Below, piece after piece: positions 8,456 through 16,645 of a stretch of 21,621 nucleotides of DNA. The translations under genes and the position numbers were made by a program. Numbering within the stretch: position 1 is the stretch's first letter; each line of letters opens with the position of its first letter. Under the pieces are notes generated by a model. It made no database searches and was not told the DNA's origin. It was given only the letters and a program-made list of their open reading frames with translations. The DNA lies in the NCBI GenBank assembly GCA_016209805.1, contig JACQVJ010000196.1, forward strand, positions 1 to 21,621, read 5' to 3'. The stretch comes from Ignavibacteriota bacterium. GTDB lineage: Bacteria > Bacteroidota > Ignavibacteria > UBA10030 > UBA6906.

Positions 8456-10966
8456 ATGCGACGCATATGCTGTCTCCATAACATCGTTGTCTTTGTTTTC
8501 TTCTTTGCTACCGTTTCACCACCTCTTTACGTACAGGCCTCTTCAGCTCAGGAGGCTTCCCGTAAGTGGCCCCACCCCATTCCGTGTCGGATTGAAGACG
8601 GTGCAAATGCCGACCTCTTTGTCATGACGCTCGGCGATGCACAAACGCCGCTCGCCACCGGCATCTTTGATCCCACCAAAGATGAGGTGAAGCTAAACGG
8701 CGGGCGCATCATCAAGAACTACTACCGCGACTCGCTGGGCATCAAGTACTTCAATCCGATCAACAAATCCTACTTTCCGCTTCCGCCTTCCGGCTGGTGC
8801 TCGTGGTACTACTACTATCAAGAGATTGACGAACCGGAAATTCAACGCAATGCAAAGTGGATTGCCGACAACCTGAAGGACTACGGAGCGACGTATGTCC
8901 AGATCGATGATGGCTGGCAGGGAACAGGTCACGGCATGGGGGAAAACCGGGACTGGACGACGATTGACAAACGTTTCTCTCATGGGATTGATTCACTTGC
9001 ACAGTATATCAAGCATCTTGGTCTTAAGGCGGGCATTTGGCTTGCAGCGCACGGACAGAGCAATCCCGCCGTGATCCAGGCAAATCCCGGTGTCTTTCTG
9101 TTGAAACCTGATGGGTCCTCGGCGTCCGACACGTGGGTGGGAAGGTTTCTTGTCGATCCATCGAATCTCGCCTCGCACGTCTATCTCAGGGACCTCTTTC
9201 TCACATTGACGGGCTGGGGGTATGACTATTTCAAGATCGATGGTCAACCGATTGTCATCCAGGAATACGGAAAGAGCAAGCCGTTCATGGCAGCTCCTTC
9301 GGACGACATCTCGCAACTCTATCGGGGTACGGTGCAGACAATTCGGAGCGCAATCGGTCGCGAGCGCTATCTCCTCGGTTGCTGGGGGACGCCCGTTGAG
9401 GCTGCGGGGATTCTGAATGGCTCGCGCACCGGAGGCGATGTGGTCCCCGGTTGGAGTGGGTTCATGGCGGCTCTGGATGCAACGATGCGATACGCCTATC
9501 TCCATAATATCGTCTGGTATTCCGACCCTGATGTGATGCTTGTGCGGTCGCCGCTGAGAATTGACCAGGCCAGGGTGTGGGCGACTCTTCAGGGACTCAC
9601 CGGTCAGGCAATGATGGCGAGCGACAGGATGATGGACCTCTCTGGGGAACGTGTGGAATTGCTGAAGCGGGTCTTCCCTGCCGTTGACATCAGGCCGCTC
9701 GATCTGTTTCCTTCGGATCGCCAGAAACGGATCTGGGATTTGAAAGTGAATCACCTCGGACGGAGTTATGATGTCGTCGGAGTTTTCAATTTCAAGGAGA
9801 ACGCGGGCGATCATGTCTATCTCAACTGGAGCGAACTCGGTATTCCTGACACAACTCCGGTTCATGTATTTGATTTCTGGAACAAGGAGTACCTTGGTTG
9901 TTGGGAAGCCGGTATGGGTCTCGAATTATCGCCCACGAGTTGCCGGGTGTTCACCCTTCAACCTGCAACCGATCACGTGCAGCTCGTCTCAACAAGTCGT
10001 CACATAACACAAGGCTGGGTTGATCTTGCAGAGCTTGCGTACAACGAAAAGACCAACTCATACAATGGCAAGAGCAAGGTGATCCGGGAGGATCCGTATG
10101 AGCTCAGATTTGTCTTTCCACGAGGGAAGAACTTCGTTATCAAGAGCGCTGCTGCGGCGAATCTTCCCGTCAATATCACCAATCACCAAGGATGGGCAAC
10201 AGTTCAATTCACCTCGCCCATCACGGCGGAAGTTGCGTGGCGGGTGTCGTTTGAGAAATCGGACTTCTACCACTATCCGGTACGCCAACCAAAGAATCTC
10301 TCCGTCGAACCTCTCGGTCTCGACGGCGCCCTTGTCCGTTGGAGTCCACAATACTACCTGACCACCGGGTATCAGGTCTCTCTCGACGGCAAGCTCCTTG
10401 GCTTCTCACCCGGCAACGCTTTTCCTCTCAAGAACATCGATCCAACCAGGGAACATGTCGTTCAGGTGAGTTCTGTGTGGGAGGATGGAACAACGAGTAA
10501 GGAGAAGGCTGAAGTGAAGTTCATCCCAGCGATTCCGAATGAAGTCCGCCTCTCGGACCTCGAGGCTGTTCGCTCGACCATCGGCTGGGGCACGATCGAA
10601 ATGAACAAATCGGTCACGGGCAAGCCACTCACAATCGGCGGCAAGGTCTTTCAGAAAGGGATCGGTACACACGCCGCCTCGGTTGTGGAGTACAATCTGC
10701 GTGGATTGTTCGAGACGCTCGCTGCACAAGTTGGCATTGACGATGGGAACGGAAGTGAAAAAGGGAGCGTGGAGTTCATTGTACTGGCCGATGGGAAAGA
10801 ACTCTGGCGGAGCGGGTTGATGAAGAAGGAAGACGGAGCGAAACCTTTGAGCGTGAGCATCGCTGGCGTGCGAAAACTCCTTTTGCGCGTCACCGACGGC
10901 GGTGACGGGATTGACTATGACCATGCCGATTGGGCGGACCCGATAGTTCAACGAAGAAGAAATTGA
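8456..10966 (+). CDS. Secreted GH36/GH27-like alpha-galactosidase with FnIII and NPCBM domains
   Basis: The 836-residue protein starts at an ATG preceded by AAGGAAG and has a signal peptide (cleavage near VQA/SS or SSA/QE). The catalytic TIM barrel runs from about 105 to 400 and shows the clan GH-D signatures PSGWCSW, QIDDGWQ (149-155), FKIDGQ with predicted nucleophile D262, and SRTGGD with predicted acid/base D328. A beta-sandwich follows (about 430-600). A fibronectin III-like domain (about 605-690) and an NPCBM domain (about 695-830, GWGTIEMNKSVTG, KGIGTHA, DGGDGIDYDHADWADP) come last; NPCBM domains are linked to galactose and polysaccharide binding. The expected reaction is release of terminal alpha-linked galactose or a similar sugar from an extracellular glycan. 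The gene follows the GH63-like gene by 108 bases, and a GH172 gene follows after 39 bases, consistent with one operon. Substrate specificity is not certain. Confidence 0.85.
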   Translation: MRRICCLHNIVVFVFFFATVSPPLYVQASSAQEASRKWPHPIPCRIEDGANADLFVMTLGDAQTPLATGIFDPTKDEVKLNGGRIIKNYYRDSLGIKYFNPINKSYFPLPPSGWCSWYYYYQEIDEPEIQRNAKWIADNLKDYGATYVQIDDGWQGTGHGMGENRDWTTIDKRFSHGIDSLAQYIKHLGLKAGIWLAAHGQSNPAVIQANPGVFLLKPDGSSASDTWVGRFLVDPSNLASHVYLRDLFLTLTGWGYDYFKIDGQPIVIQEYGKSKPFMAAPSDDISQLYRGTVQTIRSAIGRERYLLGCWGTPVEAAGILNGSRTGGDVVPGWSGFMAALDATMRYAYLHNIVWYSDPDVMLVRSPLRIDQARVWATLQGLTGQAMMASDRMMDLSGERVELLKRVFPAVDIRPLDLFPSDRQKRIWDLKVNHLGRSYDVVGVFNFKENAGDHVYLNWSELGIPDTTPVHVFDFWNKEYLGCWEAGMGLELSPTSCRVFTLQPATDHVQLVSTSRHITQGWVDLAELAYNEKTNSYNGKSKVIREDPYELRFVFPRGKNFVIKSAAAANLPVNITNHQGWATVQFTSPITAEVAWRVSFEKSDFYHYPVRQPKNLSVEPLGLDGALVRWSPQYYLTTGYQVSLDGKLLGFSPGNAFPLKNIDPTREHVVQVSSVWEDGTTSKEKAEVKFIPAIPNEVRLSDLEAVRSTIGWGTIEMNKSVTGKPLTIGGKVFQKGIGTHAASVVEYNLRGLFETLAAQVGIDDGNGSEKGSVEFIVLADGKELWRSGLMKKEDGAKPLSVSIAGVRKLLLRVTDGGDGIDYDHADWADPIVQRRRN

Positions 10967-11005
10967 AGCACAATGAGTGAAGATCTTCATCAGTTGAAAT
11001 GAACC

Positions 11006-12973
11006 ATGATAACCCTGAAGACCCAACTCCTTCTGATTCCAATCTTCGTCTCTGCATTAGCAGCCTCAGCACAAACGCAACTCGAAAACATTCTCTCACC
11101 ATCTCGATTGCCGTACCTGAAGAACAGCAAGCTCATTCAGATCTCCAGTCACGATACCACCGGCGGCAACAACGACTTCATTGTAATAAAGAATGGGGAG
11201 ACGGCGGTGATTGCTGACATTCAGGGCCCCGGCATCATCACTCAATTATGGGTGACGATCTTCTCCAAAGACAAATTCTTCCTGCGTCGCATCGTCCTTC
11301 GGATGTTCTGGGATGGTGAGGAGAACCCCTCGGTCGAAGTACCGGTCGGAGACTTCTTCGGGACGGGATTTCAGTACAAGCAGTACGTCATGCCCTTCAT
11401 TGGAATGTCGAGTGGCGGCTACTACTCCTACTTCCCAATGCCGTTCAACAACTCAGCGCGAATTGAAGTCGTGAACCAAACCGGACAGGAGATCATTTCA
11501 TTCTACTACCACATTGATTATCACAAGCTACAAGCGCCGCTGGAACCGGATGTCGCGTATTTTCACGCACAGTGGCGGCGTCAGCCGCGGACAAATCAGA
11601 AGGAGAACTACACGATACTCGAAGCTGAAGGGAAGGGACATATCGTCGGGATGAACATGAGCATGCAAAGCTACAACAGCGACATGCAATTCCTCGAGGG
11701 GGACGAAATGGTGTATGTAGATGGTGAGAAATATCCTTCGATCTATGGGACGGGGACGGAAGATTACTTCAACAGCGGCTGGTATTTCAATCGGGGAGAG
11801 TTTGCCGCACCGTACCACGGTTTGATTTTGAAAGATGACTCGCTTGCACGCATCGCGGCGTACCGCTTTCATATTCTTGATGCAGTACCGTTCACGAAAT
11901 CGGTGCGCTTCACGATCGAACATGGGGATCAGAATGTGGAAATCGCTGATTATAGCAGCACGGCGTACTGGTATCAGCTTGAACCTCACAAGGAATTCCC
12001 TGAACTGCCCGCTCCCGGACTTCGCATCCCGCTGCGCGTTGCCGTGCCGAACGGGACAATGGAAGCAGAGTCGCTTTCCCTCCGGCAGAGCAATCTCAAG
12101 AGTCAGGTTGAAGACATGTCGGCATTCGGCGCCGATTGGAGCGGCATGAAGCAGTTGAAGGTGCTGGCGCAAAGAGAACGGGACGAGTTCTCACTCGCCT
12201 TGCCTGTTCCCGAAGAGCGATATGATGTCGCCGTCTACCTCACTCAAGGTCCGGACTACGGAGACGCGGACATTTTCCACAGGGGAAAGAACGTGGGAAA
12301 GATCCGCGGCTTCAGCAAAACAACCACACCCGGTGGAAAGGTCGTCTTGAAGAATCTGAGTGCGGACAGACAGAAGATCACTCTACGGTTCGTTGTCAAA
12401 GGGAAGGAGAAGAAATCTATCGGTTATGCAGTCGGACTTGATGCGTTCGTGCTCGAACCGCATCGCAAGTACATCCCCGAGTGGTACATGATCGGACCGT
12501 TTCCGAATGAGCGGGACGCAAACCTGAAACGAATGGGGCTTGATTCGGTCTATCCGCCTGAAACCGAGATCGATCTGAAGAAAACATACGTCGGCGTCGA
12601 TCAACAGCCGGTACGGTGGACGCTGGATCAAACTCCCGCCAACGGAAGAATGGACCTGTACAAGTACGACCCATACGAGCTTGTCGTCGTCTATGCCCTG
12701 ACCTACATCTCATCACCAAGAGATCAAACTGTTCCGCTGCTCCTCGGGACTGACGATGGCGTGAAAGTCTTTCTGAATGATGTTGAGATCCACCGCGTCC
12801 TCAAGATCAGGGTGGCCGAACCGGATCAGGACAGAGTCCCGCTTGCCTTAAAGAAGGGATGGAACAAGCTTCTTCTCAAGATCGAAAACAACTTTGGGGG
12901 ATATAACTTCTACGCCCGCATGCTCGACCCGGAAGGCGCTTTGCGCTTTGGTCCGGACACGGGCAAGCGTTGA
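11006..12973 (+). CDS. Secreted GH172 (DUF2961) family glycosidase
   Basis: The 655-residue protein starts MITLKTQLLL and has a signal peptide (cleavage ASA/QT near residue 22). The DUF2961/GH172 core covers about 25-345, with GDFFGTG, LEGDEMVYVDGE and the hallmark YGTGTEDYF. E231 and E252 are 21 residues apart. From memory this equals the spacing of the catalytic pair E270/E291 in the bifidobacterial difructose-anhydride I enzyme of GH172. Characterised members act on alpha-fructofuranosyl or alpha-D-arabinofuranosyl linkages. A beta-sandwich (about 390-480) and a jelly-roll with GTDDGVKVFLND (about 485-650) follow, probably for glycan binding. The start codon lacks a strong Shine-Dalgarno sequence. 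The gene lies 39 bases after the alpha-galactosidase-like gene, so translation may be coupled or in one operon. It is complete, but sequence truncated from another gene begins within 12 bases of its stop. Confidence 0.85.
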   Translation: MITLKTQLLLIPIFVSALAASAQTQLENILSPSRLPYLKNSKLIQISSHDTTGGNNDFIVIKNGETAVIADIQGPGIITQLWVTIFSKDKFFLRRIVLRMFWDGEENPSVEVPVGDFFGTGFQYKQYVMPFIGMSSGGYYSYFPMPFNNSARIEVVNQTGQEIISFYYHIDYHKLQAPLEPDVAYFHAQWRRQPRTNQKENYTILEAEGKGHIVGMNMSMQSYNSDMQFLEGDEMVYVDGEKYPSIYGTGTEDYFNSGWYFNRGEFAAPYHGLILKDDSLARIAAYRFHILDAVPFTKSVRFTIEHGDQNVEIADYSSTAYWYQLEPHKEFPELPAPGLRIPLRVAVPNGTMEAESLSLRQSNLKSQVEDMSAFGADWSGMKQLKVLAQRERDEFSLALPVPEERYDVAVYLTQGPDYGDADIFHRGKNVGKIRGFSKTTTPGGKVVLKNLSADRQKITLRFVVKGKEKKSIGYAVGLDAFVLEPHRKYIPEWYMIGPFPNERDANLKRMGLDSVYPPETEIDLKKTYVGVDQQPVRWTLDQTPANGRMDLYKYDPYELVVVYALTYISSPRDQTVPLLLGTDDGVKVFLNDVEIHRVLKIRVAEPDQDRVPLALKKGWNKLLLKIENNFGGYNFYARMLDPEGALRFGPDTGKR

Positions 12974-12984
12974 GATAATGATGA

Positions 12985-13233
12985 ATCTCTTTGTGGTGGA
13001 ATGGCCTCATATGGCTGCACTGGGATTACTTGGTGTTTGCCGGACTCCGCAACTATCATTACGATACACTCGCAGAACAACTTGCAGGCAGGATGATGCT
13101 TGCTGTATCGACACAGTCGTCACACCGCTTCTGGGAATCGTACAGTCCGGATTCTCCCGTGCAGGAGCGCCCGTCGAACTACATCTGGGATTCGATCATG
13201 GCGAAGGTGTTGATTGACGTGTACACGCGTTGA
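12985..13233 (+). pseudogene. 3' stub of a second GH63-like glycosidase gene
   Basis: In frame 1 the codons from 12985 to the TGA at 13231-13233 read SLWWNGLIWLHWDYLVFAGL and later HRFWESYSPD and YIWDSIMAKVLID. This matches the last ~80 residues of the complete GH63-like enzyme in the window (GYWNGPVWVEWNYLIVRGL, NLWEFYSPDD, YIWAGIINRMFMD), including the probable general-base Glu. In-frame stop codons lie directly upstream at 12979-12984, and nothing of the preceding ~800 residues is present. The neighbouring GH172 gene ends at 12973, so the break sits in the few bases between. A TTG at 12991 is the only candidate start and is not credible. The piece is diverged from the intact copy (VW to IW, many substitutions), so it is the remnant of a distinct paralogue rather than a recent duplication. 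Almost certainly non-functional. Confidence 0.78.
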
Positions 13234-13258
13234 ACTCCTGCCGCCGGAAACCAAACAC

Positions 13259-13263
13259 GAGGA
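13259..13263 (+). promoter_or_regulatory. Ribosome binding site before truncated galT
   Basis: GAGGA lies 6 bases before the GTG at 13270. No ATG or other good start exists in this frame between the previous stop (13233) and the conserved start of the GalT fold, so GTG is the likely original start. Confidence 0.55.
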
Positions 13264-13269
13264 TACCAC

Positions 13270-13833
13270 GTGCCTCCATCTGATGCCCGCTTGACACTTG
13301 CAGAACATCCGCACCGCCGTTACAACCCACTCACAGGCGAATGGATTCTCGTCTCACCCCACCGCGCAGCAAGACCGTGGCAAGGAAAGGTCGAAGAGTC
13401 TCCGGAGCCTGCAGCCTTGCGCCACGACCCCACCTGCTATCTCTGTCCGGGAAACGAACGCGCGGGCGATCAGAAGAATCCGAACTACACCGGCACCTTT
13501 ATTTTTGACAATGACTTTAGTGCGTTGCACGCCGGGACGCCACTGTCAGAGTCCAACAAACAGGGACTGTTGTTCGCCCGTGGTGAGGCGGGAATCTGTC
13601 GCGTCGTCTGCTTCTCAGCGCGGCACGACCTCACACTCGCGGAAATGGACGTGCAGGACATTCGGAGAATCGTCGATGTCTGGACGGAAGAGTACCGAAG
13701 CCTCGGTGAGAAGCCATTCATCCGTTACGTCCAGATATTCGAAAACAAAGGCCAGATGATGGGATGCAGCAACGCACATCCACATGGTCAAATCTGGGCC
13801 CAGAGTTCGGTGCCGGGGGAACCGGCGAAAGAA
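13270..13833 (+). pseudogene. galT: Truncated galT, galactose-1-phosphate uridylyltransferase
   Basis: GalT moves UMP between UDP-glucose and galactose-1-phosphate in the cytoplasmic Leloir pathway. The first ~188 residues are clear: [20 protein letters not shown] near the N-terminus, the zinc-site pair C56/C59 (CYLC), H119, and the active site [11 protein letters not shown] with H170 and the nucleophile H172. The E. coli enzyme is about 348 residues, so the C-terminal half is missing. Similarity stops at EPAKE (13833). The frame then runs on for 44 unrelated residues to a stop at 13966-13968, while another frame takes up a GH127-like C-terminus. No C-terminal galT sequence appears in any frame, so a single base error cannot explain this. 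GalT would have linked galactose released by the upstream alpha-galactosidase to central metabolism. The protein as encoded is expected to be inactive. Confidence 0.85.
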
Positions 13834-14323
13834 CGGCGACGTGGTCCGTCTCGAGCTCCAACCAACGATCGAAGTGACAGTGTGGAGGAAGAACGGGAAT
13901 GCCGTGTCGGTGCGCCGCGGGCCTTTGGTCTACTCAATCAAGATCGGCGAGAGGTGGGAGCGGTATAGCGGCACCACTGAATGGCCTGCCTTCGAGGTCT
14001 ATCCTACGACTCCCTGGAACTACGGACTCATCCTGAACCAACAGGATATCGAAAGCTCGTTCAGGTTCATTGTGCGCAAGGGTGCACTGGCACGACAGCC
14101 CTTCACTCCGGACAGCGCCCCGGTTGAGATCCGCGCGGAAGGGAAGCGCATTCCACAATGGACGCTGGAAAGGAATGGACTGATCGAGGAGATACAGGGG
14201 AGCCCTGTCTTCTCCGATCAGCCTGCCGAGACGATCACGCTGATCCCGATGGGCTGCGCGCGGCTTCGTGTTTCGGTGTTTCCCCGGATCAGCGAATCCC
14301 CCGATGCCAACAGATGGGAGTAG
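13826..14323 (+). pseudogene. 3' fragment of a GH127-like (DUF1680) glycosidase gene
   Basis: In frame 2, from about [10 protein letters not shown] (13829) to the stop at 14321-14323, about 165 residues match the C-terminal part of DUF1680/GH127-type proteins. The markers are [51 protein letters not shown] and ETITLIPMGCARLRVSVFP. GH127 includes beta-L-arabinofuranosidases that act on plant-type glycans. The catalytic (alpha/alpha)6 barrel and its Cys/Glu site should lie upstream, but that sequence is absent; instead the frame enters galT sequence out of register. An ATG at 13784 lies inside galT and is not a real start. The coding sequence itself is undamaged after the junction, pointing to a recent event or an assembly join. 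The family is recognised from memory; exact subfamily (GH127, GH146 or related) is uncertain. Confidence 0.72.
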
Positions 14324-14636
14324 TCACTTTGGGAATCATCCTGCATACCCTGTGATCCCCCTCCGTGGAAGGCACTTCGGAGGATGCAGAAGGCGCACAG
14401 CGAAGTTGGTGAAGCAAGTTCACTATCACCGGCCTTTTCATCCTGCCACAGGTGACGACTTATGGAGATCGCTTCTAAACGGGGATCTGCACCAATTCAA
14501 TTAGTTGCACCTCGAAACACACGTTATCAGCTTGTTCCGTTGGGGGCACCAAACATACGGGGAACCTACCGAGCACGGCAGTTGGATATACGCCGTGAAC
14601 TTCGCGTTCGTGGCTGGGGGACCTTTCCCCCGCTCC
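14324..14636. other. Gene-free stretch between convergent gene blocks
   Basis: This stretch separates the last plus-strand gene fragment from the first minus-strand gene. I see no conserved reading frame. A plus-strand open frame from 14462 runs on antisense through the radical SAM gene and has no recognisable domain. Apart from one short hairpin at the right end I find nothing. Confidence 0.5.
14616..14631 (-). terminator. Possible hairpin terminator of the radical SAM gene
   Basis: GGGGGA-CCTT-TCCCCC forms a 6-bp GC-rich stem with a 4-base loop, 5 bases beyond the minus-strand stop codon. There is no U-rich tract after it, so this is at best a weak or non-canonical terminator. Confidence 0.3.
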
Positions 14637-16202
14637 TCAAACAGCCAAACGGGCTTCAACTGATTCTGTTGTGTCTTCGATGCTTGCCTTCAGGTAAGCA
14701 TTGGGATCGTGTTGTAACGCTCCCTCGGGAAGCCAACGCCACAGCGGCCCCAGATCCTTCTGCACACGGTCGACATAGAAGTGTGGGATCTCCGTCGTTT
14801 GCCGTTCGAAGAACGGGCGAAACTGAGGATCCACATGGAGACGGCGCAGGATGTCCGAGTAGTAGTCAATCCGGCCATGGCCTTCCGAAGAGAGTGCCCG
14901 TATCGCGTTCAACCACTTTGGGAGAAACGTTCTGGTTGCTCGTGCTCTCTTCAACATTGATCGCGGAGAGAAGGAGTAACGTGTGAGGTCGATGACATGT
15001 TCGTAGAATCCAAGCCAGGAATAGTTCTTCGGCTCGATATTCATCGCACCGTTGTTGTTCAGGAAATGGAAGGGAAATGCAATAACCCGGCCTGCCTGCT
15101 GATATTGAAGGTTCAACGGAGCTGCCTGGCCGAACGCGGAGAGCAGGGAGTATCCGGGAAACGCTCCCGGCGTTAAATCGATGAACCGCTTTGTCAGCTC
15201 GAACGGCTCTTCTCCCTCATCCACGTCAAGCCCCAGAACAAAATTGGCCTGGAGGTACGGAATGTACCTCAGGATCATGTTGACATGCTCGGATACCTCC
15301 AGCACCTTGCTCATTCCCCGCAACTTTCCGGTGCGGGACTTTTCTCCCATGTCGTACCAGGATTCGATGCCCGGAAGGAGGGCCTTGAAGCCATTGCGCT
15401 TCAGACGGATGAGGTGGGGTTCGGAAAGAAGCGAGAGACTGCTTTCGGCAACGAAGTCGATGCTATCCGCCGGCACTGCTTCCTCAATGGCGCTCATGCA
15501 GTTATCGAACTGGACGCCAAAATTGGGATCGTGGAATGCGACGAGCGGCCGTTTGAATTTCGTCAACAGGAAGGATAGGTCTTCCTTCATTGCTCCCAAA
15601 TCCAATGGTTGGTACGGCACGACTGAATCAATGCAGAAGCTGCATTGGTAAGGACAGCCAAGACTTCCCAACATGGGAACCATCTTGATAAGCGGCGCCT
15701 TCTTCAATGTTGCTTCGATGAACCCCCATCGTTCGCGTACGCCTGGAAGAGAAGACGGCTGGCCTGCGGCTGACAAATACACACCCATCAGACGGTTGGG
15801 AGCGCACTCGGTGAGAATCTCGTGAATGATGGGTTTGTCAGTGAAGCCGAGTACATAGTCGAAGTACTTCTGCGCGTCCTGCGGGTAGCAGCGAGCATGT
15901 GGGCCGCCGAGTACCGTGATCGCGCCTCGCGACTGGAATTGGTTGCTGAGAGCATATGCAACCTGGGCGGCTTCCGTGAATGCCCCAATGAAAACAAGGT
16001 CAACATTGTCGGGCAATTCATCGACCAGATTCTCAAAGCCGGTGTAACAGAGAAATGTGACGTCATGTCCCTCCTCCTTGCACCAGACGGCAACCGCCTG
16101 GGGCATAATGCTTGCAAGGTTTGCGTTCATGACGCGTGCCCATAATGCCCGCGTTGGACCTTTACTGACGAGGTCGATAATCCCGATTCGTAACTTTCGC
16201 AT
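14637..16202 (-). CDS. B12-binding-like radical SAM protein of unknown function
   Basis: The 521-residue product has an N-terminal Rossmann-type domain (about 1-140) like the cobalamin-binding domain of class B radical SAM enzymes, with VDLVFIGAF and VLGGPHA at the expected places. The DxHxxG cobalamin loop is not visible, so cobalamin may bind base-off without the His or not at all. The radical SAM core follows with CPYQCSFC, giving [4Fe-4S] ligands C183, C187 and C190. Later segments such as DFVAESSLSLLSEPHLIRLK and LLPGIESWYDMG are typical of the BchE/MiaB-like radical SAM group. The C-terminus (about 370-521) is rich in aromatic residues and unassigned. The ATG start is preceded by GGAG. 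It lies 28 bases downstream of a response regulator stub and shares its strand. Substrate unknown; enzymes of this class perform methylations and cyclisations. Confidence 0.75.
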   Translation of the reverse strand: MRKLRIGIIDLVSKGPTRALWARVMNANLASIMPQAVAVWCKEEGHDVTFLCYTGFENLVDELPDNVDLVFIGAFTEAAQVAYALSNQFQSRGAITVLGGPHARCYPQDAQKYFDYVLGFTDKPIIHEILTECAPNRLMGVYLSAAGQPSSLPGVRERWGFIEATLKKAPLIKMVPMLGSLGCPYQCSFCIDSVVPYQPLDLGAMKEDLSFLLTKFKRPLVAFHDPNFGVQFDNCMSAIEEAVPADSIDFVAESSLSLLSEPHLIRLKRNGFKALLPGIESWYDMGEKSRTGKLRGMSKVLEVSEHVNMILRYIPYLQANFVLGLDVDEGEEPFELTKRFIDLTPGAFPGYSLLSAFGQAAPLNLQYQQAGRVIAFPFHFLNNNGAMNIEPKNYSWLGFYEHVIDLTRYSFSPRSMLKRARATRTFLPKWLNAIRALSSEGHGRIDYYSDILRRLHVDPQFRPFFERQTTEIPHFYVDRVQKDLGPLWRWLPEGALQHDPNAYLKASIEDTTESVEARLAV

Positions 16203-16230
16203 CGTGTTCTCCGAGAGTGTGTTTTTGAAG

Positions 16231-16566
16231 TTACCTTGACCGTCTGAGGTTCCGCTTCCTTATCGCTTCTCTCACGATTCTTGAAAAGACAGACCTCGTC
16301 AGCTGATGGGAATACACCTTTTCTTTTTCTGCGACAGCTTGTATTGCCTTGAAGAAATCTTCAACTGTGGCATTCTTCAGTATGAATCTCTCGACACCGG
16401 TTCGCACAAGTTGCAAGATCTCCTCTTCCGCTTTGCCGGAACGGAGCTTGCGTGCAGCTGCATGTTCTCGGCCAGCCTTTGGGAATGACTTCCGTCGCTG
16501 TGGTGTACGAAAATGATGTTCGTTCCTCTTCGATGACAAGCAGGCACCAGCAATTGATTGCAACAA
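16231..16566 (-). pseudogene. Response regulator stub (second half of a receiver domain)
   Basis: The open frame of 111 codons has only a TTG start. From about ILQLVRTGVERFILKNATVEDF to IVREAIRKRN it aligns with the second half of the receiver domain and linker of the complete regulator next door (LVQYVQAGVSGFVLKDATFNDF to IVEHATRKRK). It keeps the conserved Lys but has no phosphorylation Asp and no HTH domain, ending in RRSR and TAA. The first ~50 residues show no receiver features and look like decayed or unrelated sequence. It is most likely a remnant of a duplicated regulator. A small protein interfering with the intact regulator is possible but not supported by a good start site. Confidence 0.6.
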
Positions 16567-16645
16567 CGTATGGAAGATTACCGCTGAGATGAATAGCTCA
16601 AAGGATTGAAAGAGGGACTAATCCCTTAGAATGAGGGGGGGGTTA

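Noticed and set aside
13784..13828. ATG at 13784 as start of the GH127-like fragment
   Set aside because: The codons up to about 13828 read galT sequence in the wrong frame. GH127-like similarity begins only after the junction.
13270..13968. Simple sequencing frameshift in galT
   Set aside because: The missing C-terminal half of GalT is not found in any frame after 13833. The other frame encodes a different family.
14462..14986. Plus-strand open frame of 174 codons
   Set aside because: Most of it is antisense to the radical SAM gene, which has clear motifs. It has no ribosome site or recognisable domain.
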